From CAYOKT01 sp964404605 (GTDB lineage Bacteria; Electryoneota; Electryoneia; Electryoneales; Electryoneaceae), in contig CAYOKT010000003.1 of the NCBI GenBank assembly GCA_964404605.1, positions 1 through 64,000 of the forward strand: 64,000 nucleotides of DNA. The letters are read 5' to 3'. The stretch's first letter is position 1. Every line of letters starts with the position of its first letter. Of the stretch, positions 17,033-25,000 are shown piece after piece. The notes beneath the pieces are model-generated. The model had not been told where the DNA came from. It worked only from the letters and a program-made list of their open reading frames with translations, and searched no databases. The translations under genes and the position numbers were made by a program.

Positions 17033-17180
17033 GTGGCCCTGCCGGCTATGACGGCAGGGTTTCGTGATTTCATCATTTTACATTGCGCTATATCCTTTAT
17101 TCTGTCATGTAATATCGTAGAATCCTATCAAACCCTGTCATCGAAGCTGACAGGGCCACCCCTTCGGGGCAGGGAGGGAG
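17033..17180. repeat. ~148-base imperfect palindromic element beside pyrC
   Basis: The left end starts GTGGCCCTG and the right end finishes CAGGGCCAC. The two ends pair imperfectly over about 30 bases (GTGGCCCTG...CAGGGTTT). The centre is AT-rich. Fragments of the same sequence occur at 16701-16720 and near 54534-54548. Confidence 0.6.
17133..17155 (-). terminator. Likely terminator of the pyr operon
   Basis: CCCTGTCA / TGACAGGG pair perfectly around a 7-base loop 28 bases beyond the pyrC stop, followed on the minus strand by TTTGAT. The hairpin is part of the palindromic element. Confidence 0.45.
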
Positions 17181-17182
17181 TG

Positions 17183-18547
17183 CTACTCCCACAGCCCCCG
17201 CGCCTCGGGGGCGATCATCACCCAGCCGTGATTGAGGATGCCCAACGGTTTCGCCTGCAGCCGCCAGCCGCCGAAGGGGGTGTTCCGCCCCTTGCTGAGG
17301 AAGCACTCGGGGTCCACCACCCATTCCATCTTGGGGTCGATGACGGTCAATTCGGCCACCGCGCCGACCTTAATCGCCACCGGGCGAAGCCGGAAGATGC
17401 GCCGCGGGTTGTGCGCCATCTTCTGCACCACGTCGCCCCAGTCGAGCACCTTCTTGCGGACGAGTTCCTTCGCCACCAGCCCGACGGCGGTCTCCAGCCC
17501 GACGATGCCGTTGGGCGCCTGGCTGAACTCGACCGTCTTCTCCTCGACCGTGTGCGGGGCGTGGTCCGTGGCGATCACCTCGATCGTGCCGTCCTTCAGC
17601 CCGTTGATCACCGCCTTCCGGTCCTCCGGCGTGCCGAGGGGCGGGTTCATCTTCGTGTTCGGGTCAAAGCTCATGCAGGCTTCGTCCGTGAGGGTGAAAT
17701 GGTGGGGTGTCGCCTCGCAGGTCACCTGCACGCCGTGTTCCCGTCCCCAGCGCACCATCATGAGGGAGTCGGCGCTCGAGATGTGCCCCACGTGCAGCCT
17801 CCCGCCGGTGAACCGGGCGAGGTGGACATCCCGCGCGACCATCGTCGATTCGGCCACCGAAGGCCAGGGCGTAAGCCCGAGCCGAGTGCTCACCTCGCCC
17901 TCGCGGATCACCCCCTCGCCCGCGAGCGCGGGGTCTTCGGAGTGGGTGCTGATCACCATGTCGTGCATCCCGGCGTACTCGAGGGCGCGGCGCATGATCT
18001 CCGGGTTGGCCACCGGGTCGCCGTCGTCGCTCAAGGCCCTCACCCCGGCGTGGAACAGGTCGCTGATGTCGCTGAGCGCCTGTCCCTTCCGCTCGCGGGT
18101 GACCGCGGCGACCGGGTGGACCGCCACCGGCCCCCCGGCGGCCATGTCGTAGATCCAGCGGATGACGCCGACGTTGTCGAGGGGCGGGTCGGTGTTCGGC
18201 ATGCAGGCCACCGCGGTGAACCCGCCCGCCGCGGCGGCGCAGGTGCCGGTGAGGATGGTCTCCCTGTCCTCCCGGCCCGGTTCGCGCAGGTGGGTGTGCA
18301 TGTCGAAAAAGCCGGGGAGCAGCAGCTTTCCCCGCAGGTCGAGAACGTGATGATCCCCCAGCCCGCCGCGGTCCACCGTCCCGATGCGGCGGATTTTGCC
18401 TCCCTCCACCAGCAGGTCGCCCACCGTGTCGAGTTCCTGTTCCGGGTCGATCATCCGCGCCCCGGCGAGCAGCACCCGCGAGCTGCGTGTCGCCAGCCAG
18501 CCCCGGTCGCTCATGTGCCGCACGCCCTGTTTACTCGCCCAGCTCAT
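17183..18547 (-). CDS. pyrC: Dihydroorotase
   Basis: A 454-residue zinc amidohydrolase that cyclises carbamoyl-aspartate to dihydroorotate in pyrimidine synthesis. Motifs: DMHTHLREPG (metal-binding His-x-His), GHISSADS and TCEATPHHFTLTDE (metal histidines), and IATDHAPHT (catalytic Asp). It is the longer class I form that usually associates with aspartate transcarbamoylase. The ATG at 18547 has a perfect GGAGGGAG site and overlaps the pyrB stop by 17 bases. A second ATG at 18514 lacks such a site. It is the last gene of pyrR-pyrB-pyrC. Confidence 0.96.
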   Translation of the reverse strand: MSWASKQGVRHMSDRGWLATRSSRVLLAGARMIDPEQELDTVGDLLVEGGKIRRIGTVDRGGLGDHHVLDLRGKLLLPGFFDMHTHLREPGREDRETILTGTCAAAAGGFTAVACMPNTDPPLDNVGVIRWIYDMAAGGPVAVHPVAAVTRERKGQALSDISDLFHAGVRALSDDGDPVANPEIMRRALEYAGMHDMVISTHSEDPALAGEGVIREGEVSTRLGLTPWPSVAESTMVARDVHLARFTGGRLHVGHISSADSLMMVRWGREHGVQVTCEATPHHFTLTDEACMSFDPNTKMNPPLGTPEDRKAVINGLKDGTIEVIATDHAPHTVEEKTVEFSQAPNGIVGLETAVGLVAKELVRKKVLDWGDVVQKMAHNPRRIFRLRPVAIKVGAVAELTVIDPKMEWVVDPECFLSKGRNTPFGGWRLQAKPLGILNHGWVMIAPEARGLWE

Positions 18548-19466
18548 TGCTCCCTCCGGCGATATGGAAAAGGGCGGCCATGCGGACGGCCACCCCGTTG
18601 GTCACCTGTTGCAGGATCACGCTCTGCGGGCCGTCCGCCACGTCCGCGTCGATCTCCACACCCCGGTTCATCGGGCCGGGGTGAAGGATTACGAGGTCGC
18701 GGGGTCCGCGGTCCAGCCGCTCGCGCGTGATCCCGTACGTCGCGTGATATTCCCGGATGGAGGGGAAGAGCCCCTGCTCCTGCCTCTCGATCTGGATGCG
18801 GAGCACATTGAGCACATCCGAGCGGGAGATGGCCTCGTCGAGGTCATGGACCACCGTGACCCCGAGCCGCTCGAGGTTGCGCGGGATCAGGGTGGGCGGG
18901 CCGCACACGGCGACCTGCGCGCCCATCGTGAGCAGCCCGTGGATGTTCGACAGGGCGACCCGGCTGTGGGCGATGTCCCCGACGAGGGTCACCCGCAGCC
19001 CGTCGAAGCCGCCGAACACCTCCCGCAGGGTCATCATGTCGAGCAGCGCCTGGGTCGGGTGCTCGTGCGCGCCGTCCCCGGCGTTGATCACCTTCGAGCT
19101 GCAGTAGCGGGCGAGGAGGTGCGGCGCGCCCGGCAGCGGGTGGCGGATGACCACCACGTCGATCTTCATCGCCTCGATGTTCTTCACCGTGTCGATCAAG
19201 GTTTCGCCCTTGTTCACCGAGGAGGTGGACGAGGAGAAGTTGACGACATCGGCAGAGAGCCGCTTCTGCGCAAGCTCGAAGCTGACCCGGGTGCGGGTGG
19301 AGGACTCGAAGAAGAGGTTGACGACGGTGACATGCCGCAGGGTGGGAACCTTCGGGATCGGCCGTTCGAGGATCTCCTTGAAGGAGACGGCGGCGTCCAG
19401 CAGGAGGTCGATGTCCTCCCGCGCCATCCCCTCCAGGCCCAGCAAGTGCCTCGTGGACAGTGGCAC
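18531..19466 (-). CDS. pyrB: Aspartate carbamoyltransferase catalytic subunit
   Basis: A 311-residue enzyme that condenses carbamoyl phosphate with aspartate. Carbamoyl-phosphate-binding FFESSTRTRVSFE, the SSSVNKGETL-type loop (here SSTSSVNKGETL), GAHEHPTQALLDM and HPGPMNRGVEI are all present. No pyrI regulatory subunit is in the window, so control is probably through PyrR. The GTG start at 19466 follows AGGAGGAG and lies 2 bases after the pyrR stop. The frame is open far upstream, but that part is antisense-like noise inside pyrR. It overlaps pyrC by 17 bases, implying translational coupling. Confidence 0.96.
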   Translation of the reverse strand: MPLSTRHLLGLEGMAREDIDLLLDAAVSFKEILERPIPKVPTLRHVTVVNLFFESSTRTRVSFELAQKRLSADVVNFSSSTSSVNKGETLIDTVKNIEAMKIDVVVIRHPLPGAPHLLARYCSSKVINAGDGAHEHPTQALLDMMTLREVFGGFDGLRVTLVGDIAHSRVALSNIHGLLTMGAQVAVCGPPTLIPRNLERLGVTVVHDLDEAISRSDVLNVLRIQIERQEQGLFPSIREYHATYGITRERLDRGPRDLVILHPGPMNRGVEIDADVADGPQSVILQQVTNGVAVRMAALFHIAGGSNELGE

Positions 19467-19468
19467 GC

Positions 19469-20023
19469 TCACTCCTCCTCGTTGTTCTCCGCCAGCAGCA
19501 CCACTTCGTCCACGCCGTCGTGCTCCGCGAGGTGGACATGGATGTTCTCGCCCCCGGAGGTGGGGATGTTCTTGCCGACGAAGTCCGCCTTGATCGGCAG
19601 CTCGCGGTGGCCGCGGTCGACGAGGACGCAGAGCTGCACCCGTCCCGGCCGGCCGTAGTCCATCAGGGCGTCCAGCGCCGCGCGGGCGGTGCGGCCGGTG
19701 TAGAGCACGTCGTCGACGAGGACGATGGTCTTGCCGTCCGGATCGAAGGGGATGTCGGTCACCTGCACTCCCGGCCCGATCTTGCTGTGACGGAAATCGT
19801 CGCGGTAGAGGGTGATGTCCAGCACGCCCACCGGGAGCTCGACCCCTTCCACCGATTCGATCACCTGCGAGATCCGCCGGGCGACGAAGACCCCCCGGGT
19901 GCGGATTCCGACGATACCGATGGTCTCCACGCCGTGGTTCCGTTCGACGATTTCGTGCGCCAGGCGCGTGATCGTGCGCTTGATGTCGGTGGCGTCCATC
20001 ACGCGCGCCTTGAACCGTTCCAT
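19469..20023 (-). CDS. pyrR: PyrR bifunctional pyrimidine regulator / uracil phosphoribosyltransferase
   Basis: A 184-residue protein of the PRTase fold. The PRPP-binding loop is VLVDDVLYTGRTARAALDAL; GIRTRGVFVARRI and LYRDDF are also typical of PyrR. Known: PyrR binds a hairpin in pyr mRNA when UMP is high and promotes termination; many also convert uracil to UMP. The upstream leader contains a matching hairpin and a terminator, which supports the regulatory role here. The ATG at 20023 has GGAGCGGAGG directly upstream. It is the first gene of the operon. Confidence 0.95.
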   Translation of the reverse strand: MERFKARVMDATDIKRTITRLAHEIVERNHGVETIGIVGIRTRGVFVARRISQVIESVEGVELPVGVLDITLYRDDFRHSKIGPGVQVTDIPFDPDGKTIVLVDDVLYTGRTARAALDALMDYGRPGRVQLCVLVDRGHRELPIKADFVGKNIPTSGGENIHVHLAEHDGVDEVVLLAENNEEE

Positions 20024-20155
20024 CCTCCGCTCCTGCGGTTGGCCCGGCCGGCGGGGTGGTGCGCTTACGCTTCCCCGCCGTTCGGGCGTTGGTGACTCCT
20101 CTTCCGGGACCGCCGCCCCCGCGGCCGCCGGGTGTGTGCCCGGCCGGCGGCGCCG

Positions 20156-20186
20156 AAAAAAAGCGCCTCCCGGCGTCGGGAAGCGC
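20156..20186 (-). terminator. Intrinsic terminator in the pyr leader (attenuator or upstream-gene terminator)
   Basis: On the minus strand GCGCTTCCCG and CGGGAGGCGC pair over 10 positions (one G-T) around a 4-base loop, followed by TTTTTTT. It lies 133 bases before the pyrR start. Because the pyr promoter is upstream of it, it can control pyr read-through as well as stop transcripts from the PorV-TPR gene. Confidence 0.85.
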
Positions 20187-20389
20187 GTCTCTGTTCAAGG
20201 CAGTCCGCGGGCGGGGTCGATGGCGGGGGGTGCGCCCTCCGCTATTGTTGCGACGGAGCAGTTTCGCTTTCCGCCGCACCCGCGCCCGAGCGGGTCGTCT
20301 GTCCATCAGTGGGGGACGGCCGGGGGTGCAGTCCCGGGAAACCCGTCTCCGGGCGCCCCGGCTTTTCTACGTCCCGGTCCCCCTGCGCG

Positions 20390-20420
20390 CCTTTCCCGAC
20401 TCGCCGGACGGGATTAAAGG
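20390..20420 (-). promoter_or_regulatory. PyrR-binding RNA hairpin
   Basis: The minus-strand RNA has outer stem CCUUU/AAAGG, a two-base AA bulge, inner stem UCCCG/CGGGA and loop containing UCCGGCGAG. This matches the conserved core UCCNGNGAG and the flanking CCUUUAA...AAGG layout known for PyrR sites of Gram-positive pyr leaders. Confidence 0.85.
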
Positions 20421-20427
20421 TCGGCTG

Positions 20428-20457
20428 AAAGTAGGGGGTGCACGCGGCGGAGCGCAA
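20428..20457 (-). promoter_or_regulatory. Predicted sigma-70-type promoter of the pyr operon
   Basis: TTGCGC (20452-20457) and TACTTT (20428-20433) are separated by 18 bases. Transcription would begin at about 20421, just ahead of the PyrR hairpin. Confidence 0.5.
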
Positions 20458-20529
20458 GGGGGAGGGGAAGCGGGGAGGCGGGGGGAGTTCATGCACGCGA
20501 ACGCGCCGCGTCCCCTCGTGGAGCCCGTC

Positions 20530-22005
20530 TCAGCGTTTCGGAGGGTGGGCCTGGTCGAGCAGCCGGAGGAACTCCGCCACCTCCTTGTTCTCCGGGTCGT
20601 ATTGCAGGCCGAGCTTCCATTCGCGGCGCGCATCGTCGTACCGGCCCATCGCGAAGAAGATGGACCCCTTCCGGATGTGGGCGAGGGCGAGGCGCGGCAC
20701 CAGGTCGAGGGCGGAGTCGCACTCCTCCAGCGCCTTCGGGTACTCCTTCTGGAAGTAGTAGCGGAGCGCCTTTTCGAGGTGCCCGATGGCCTGGTTGAAG
20801 CTGCGCTGGATTTGCAGCTGCTCCTGCAGTTCGCGGATGCGGTCCTCGTAGGATTTCACCAGCGCCGAGTCGAGTTCCTGCACCCGGATGTACTCGGTAC
20901 TCGGCACGAAGACGGTGTCCGTCTTGACCAGCACCCGTTCCCGGATGTCGGGGCGGGTGGAGGTACGCGTCTCGACCACCTCCCGCAGGCGGTCGAAGAA
21001 CACGGTGAGCCCGAGTTGGTGAGTCCCGGTCGTCGAGGCCAGTCCCCCGATGGGATAGCGGAAGGTGTAGCCCGCCCGGAGCAGCAGTTCTTTCGTCTCA
21101 TGCACCCGTTCGGCGCTCCCGGCGGCGGTGGGGCGGACATAACTCCCCGAAGAGCTGCGGGCGAGGACCTGCAGGGCGAAACCGGCCGTCACCTCGTCCC
21201 GGTTCCCCCCGGCCCGCAGGGCCAGGCGCCCCTCCAGCAGGCCGGCCTCGAGGCCGATCCGCGGCGTCCAGTCGAGGCCGTTCAACGCCCGGTCCCGGAA
21301 CTCGAGGTCGGTGAAGAGGCCGTAGTTCCGCCACCGCGCGGCGGCGCCGAAGGCCACCTGCCGCGGGAGGGGGTCGACGGCTCCCTCCCCAAGCGCCTGG
21401 TTCGGGCGGTTCAGGCGGCGCAGCGCGAGGCCGAAGCTGAGGCGGGGGTCGGGCCGCCACTGTACCCCCGCGTCCACCGCGACGCTGCGCTTCGTGAAGC
21501 CGGACTCGAGGAACAGCGGGTCCACGGCGGTGTACACGGTCTGCTCGTAGCTCCGCCCGAGGAGGCTCACCCCGGCCCCCGCGGCGATCTCGCCGAACCG
21601 GGTGGGCAGGCGGCGGGCGTAGGCGAGCATCGTCGCCTGTTCACGGTAGAGGCGGCTGGAGAAGCGGTCGTAGCCGAGTCCGAGCCCGCCCCAGTCGCCG
21701 AGGGAGGAGAAGCCGCCGAGGGCGTTGCGGGCCAGGTCATCGCCCTCGAGCCCGGTGAAGGGGCGGGCGGTGTACGCTTCGAAGCGGCTCGCGAAGCCCC
21801 AGGCGACCGAGGCGGGGTTGAGGAAAAGGCCGAGCGGGTCGCCGCCGGTCGCCGTGCCGGCCCCGCCGAGGGCTCCCGCCCGCAGGCCGGGCAGCTCCTC
21901 GAACGCCGCCCTGCCGGGGGAGGCGAGGGCGAGCACCGCCAGCACCGGGAGGAGGGCGGCGAGTCGCGCGCGGCCCGGCCTCTTGTCCCTGTCGCGCCGC
22001 CTCAT
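20530..22005 (-). CDS. PorV/UPF0164-like outer-membrane barrel fused to a TPR domain
   Basis: A 491-residue protein. A signal peptide (about 1-33) is followed by a beta-rich region opening with ALGGAGTATGGDPLGLFLNP, the G-G-A...D...NPA signature of PorV/PorQ (UPF0164) barrels, to about residue 330. Residues ~340-395 form a linker/coiled coil (SYEDRIRELQEQLQIQR). Residues ~400-485 form TPR repeats (HLEKALRYYFQKEYPKALEECDSAL, AHIRKGSIFFAMGRYDDARREWKLGLQ). PorV proteins help release type IX-secreted proteins at the surface. The TPR part would be periplasmic, suitable for contacting other envelope parts. The ATG at 22005 overlaps the stop of the surface-protein gene by 4 bases (ATGA), so the two are coupled. 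The open frame continues upstream within that gene without meaning. Confidence 0.8.
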   Translation of the reverse strand: MRRRDRDKRPGRARLAALLPVLAVLALASPGRAAFEELPGLRAGALGGAGTATGGDPLGLFLNPASVAWGFASRFEAYTARPFTGLEGDDLARNALGGFSSLGDWGGLGLGYDRFSSRLYREQATMLAYARRLPTRFGEIAAGAGVSLLGRSYEQTVYTAVDPLFLESGFTKRSVAVDAGVQWRPDPRLSFGLALRRLNRPNQALGEGAVDPLPRQVAFGAAARWRNYGLFTDLEFRDRALNGLDWTPRIGLEAGLLEGRLALRAGGNRDEVTAGFALQVLARSSSGSYVRPTAAGSAERVHETKELLLRAGYTFRYPIGGLASTTGTHQLGLTVFFDRLREVVETRTSTRPDIRERVLVKTDTVFVPSTEYIRVQELDSALVKSYEDRIRELQEQLQIQRSFNQAIGHLEKALRYYFQKEYPKALEECDSALDLVPRLALAHIRKGSIFFAMGRYDDARREWKLGLQYDPENKEVAEFLRLLDQAHPPKR

Positions 22006-25000
22006 CGCGCCACCGCGAGGGTTCCCTGGCGCACTTTGCCGTCCGCCTTGACCTGGACGATGTACAACCCGCCCGGCACATCGCGCCCGCGGTCGTCCCG
22101 GCCGTCCCAGCGGACGGGGCTGCCGCCGAGCCTCGCCACCCGGCGACCGCGCAGGTCGAAGATCGACACCTCCGCGCCCGGCCCGCCGTCGTGGTAGATC
22201 ACCGCTTCGTCCCACACGCCGTCGCCGTTGGGGGTGATCGTCGTCGGCACGATGCTGAACGACTCCCCGGGCGGCTCCATGCGGAAGCTCCAGCGGAGGC
22301 TCGTCCGGTTCGGGGGCACCGCGAGGTCAAGCGCCTCGAGGCGGACCTCCACCTGCTGGCCGGCGAACAGGCCCGCGTTCGCGAGGGGCAGCCGGAAGCG
22401 CATCCCCCGCTCGAGGGTGTCCGGCTGGGCGAAATCCCCGAAGGGACGCCCGGCGAGGGTCAGGTCGAGACGCCCCGGGTCCACGCCGAGGCCGTCATCA
22501 AGAACGGTGACCGTCAGCGTATCCTCGAAGGAGACATTCGACGCGCCGGGAGCGGGGGAGAGGCTGTCCGGGGGCAGGTAGGGGGCGAGGGTGTCCGGCA
22601 CGATGTGGAAGGACCAGGCGAAGCTCATCGCGTTCCGCCCCGCGGAGAGGTCCCGGGCGCTGAGCACGGCCGACAGCGTGTCGCCGGTGGTCCAGCCTCC
22701 CGCCGGGCGGTAGCGGTAACGCAGCCCCTCCGGCACGGGGTCGACCAGCGCCGAGTCGGTGACCTCCACGCCGTCGATCTCCAGCCGGACACTCGAGCTG
22801 TCCACCCCGGCCAGGGGGTCGAGGAGGCGGAACTCCAGCCGGCGGTTCGCGGTCATCCCCGAATCGGGCCCGGGGAAGAGATCCGCCGCCGAGGGGGCGT
22901 CGTCATCCCGCTCGACGAAAAACACGAAGGCGAACGGGTCCGGGGTCTCGTTCGGGGGGTCGGCGAGGTCGCGCGACCGGATGGCAACGTGCACCGTGTC
23001 GCTGTAGGTCCAGGGCAGCGTCGGGGCGAGGGAGTAGTGGAAGCCGTTTTCCACCGGGGTGACAGTCGCCGCGGCGGTCCACAGCGGGTCGTCCACGTTC
23101 TGCACCACCGTGGCGGAGGTGTCCACCCCCTCCCCGTCGTCCAGCAGGTCGAACTCGATTCCTCCTCCCACCGGCCAGCCCACGGCGGAATCGGCGGGCT
23201 GGAGGTTGGCGATCACCGGCGGCTCGCGGTCGTCGCTGAGGGTGACGAAGTAGTACTCCTCCCGCAGGAAGTTGGGGGTCCCGGCCCTGTCGTGCGCCCA
23301 GATCTCGACGCGCACCGTGTCCTCGTGGCCGAACAGGCCGGGCGGGTTGTAGCGAACGGCGTATCCCCGGTCCACCGCCTCGAGGAACAGGTCGCCGTCG
23401 GGAACGTGTGCGCCGCCCAGGAACAGGTGCACCGAGTCGCGCTCGACCCCGAGCCCGTCATCGAGGACGTGGAACACGATGTCCGCGCCCCGCGACACCC
23501 CGGTCTGCCCCGGGAAGGGGCTCAGGTTGGCGAGAAACGGCGGCTCCTCGTCCGGCTCGGTGGTGAAGCTGTACTCCAGGGGCTGCTCGTTGGCGGGCTG
23601 TTCACGGTCGGCGATGCTGAAGAAGACGTTCACCTCGCTTTCGTACTGAAAAGGCTGCGGGGGGGCGAGCACGAAGCGCACCTCGGCGGAGGGGACGTTC
23701 ACCGGGTTCTCCCGTTGCAGCAGGCCGGTCATGTCCGCACCGTCCACCGCCGCGAAGACACTCGCCTCATCGACCCCGGACAGGTCGTCCGTCACCTCCC
23801 AGATGAGGGAGTCCCGGATCGACACGCCGGCCTCGCCGGGGGAGGGGTCCATATAGACCACCACCGGCGCTTCACCGTCCTGCACGGTGGTGAAGGTGTA
23901 GGTGGTGTCGAGCACGTTCGGGGTGAGCGCGCGGTCGGGCGCCCGCAGGCGCACGCCGACCGCCGGCCCGTACAGCCCGTCCGTCTTCTCGTAGTCCAGG
24001 GTGTAGCCCGCGTACCCGTTCCGCGTCCACTCGATTTGATCGTGGGCGATGGCCGCGCCGTCGATCTCCAGCAGGACGCCCGCCGAGTCCACCCCGGCGG
24101 CGTTATCGTTCACCACGAGCAGGATCGCCGCGGTTCTCGGGGCGTCCGCGCTCCCCGGGGCGGGGGAGGCGGAGACGAGCTGCGGAGGGTCGGTGTCCTC
24201 GATCACCGTGTAGGTCCACACGCTGTCCGCCCTCGGGTTCGGCGGGTCGGCGCGGTCGGCGCTGGCGAGCGAAGCTTCCAGACCGCCCGGCTGGTACAAC
24301 TCGGCGGTGGGACGGTGCACCGCCCAGAACCCATCGGCGAGCGGCTCGAAGACCAGTTCAACGTCGCTCGGCGTGCCGTCCTGGGTGAGGGTCAGCGAGG
24401 TCGCCTCGGGGTCCACACCGGCGCCGTCATCCGCGAGGCGGATGCGGATCTCCCCCGCCACATCGATCGTGCCGCCGGGCGCGGGGAGGATCTCCACGAT
24501 CCGCGGGGGGTCGCTGTCCACGGCGGTGAAGAAGTAGTATTCGTCCGGGGTCATCACGTTCGCCGCCGGTTCCGCGAGGTCCCCCGCCTCGATGCGAATG
24601 TCGATCCGCGCCTCCGTGGGGAAGGGCTCGACGGGCTGATAGGCGACACGGTAGGAGGCGGGCGTCCCGGTGATCGACAACCCCGGCGCGCCGGGGAGCA
24701 GCAGCGTCCCCTCCACGGTGAGCCGCAGGCTCGAACTGTCCACCCCGACCCCGTCGTCCTCGAGGTTGAACTCCACCGCCCGCGTGGTCGCCACGCCGGT
24801 TTCGCCGGCGTCCGGCGAGCGCTGGGTGACCCGTGGGGCGACGTTGTCGCGCCCGGTGATGAAGGTGAAAGCGTAGCGCGGCGAACGGTTTCCCGCGAGG
24901 TCGGTGATCGTCGCCTCGACCGGGATCGGAACGTCGAGGGCGAAGGGCTGGGCGGGGAGGACGGCGAAGGAATAGACGCCGTCCTGCTCGCTGAGGGAGA

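Larger units (their letters stand above)
16491..17182. other. Gene-free island of small palindromic repeats
   Basis: These 692 bases between two converging operons contain no plausible gene. They hold an intrinsic terminator (16554-16582), short hairpins at 16636-16655 (CCCGGGA/TCCCGGG) and 16693-16723 (CATGGTGG/CCACCATG), and three larger inverted-repeat elements annotated separately. The base composition is clearly more AT-rich than in the genes. Confidence 0.75.
20024..20427 (-). promoter_or_regulatory. pyr operon leader (about 400 nt), PyrR-responsive attenuator
   Basis: The leader runs from a predicted start near 20421 to the pyrR ATG. It contains the PyrR hairpin at its 5' end, a GC-rich foldable middle (for example GGGGGAC/GTCCCCC and GCCGGGG/CCCCGGC pairs) and an intrinsic terminator. 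A stretch at 20232-20240 (minus: GGAGGGCGC) can pair with the 5' arm of the terminator and could act as antiterminator. No gene is seen in it. Confidence 0.6.
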
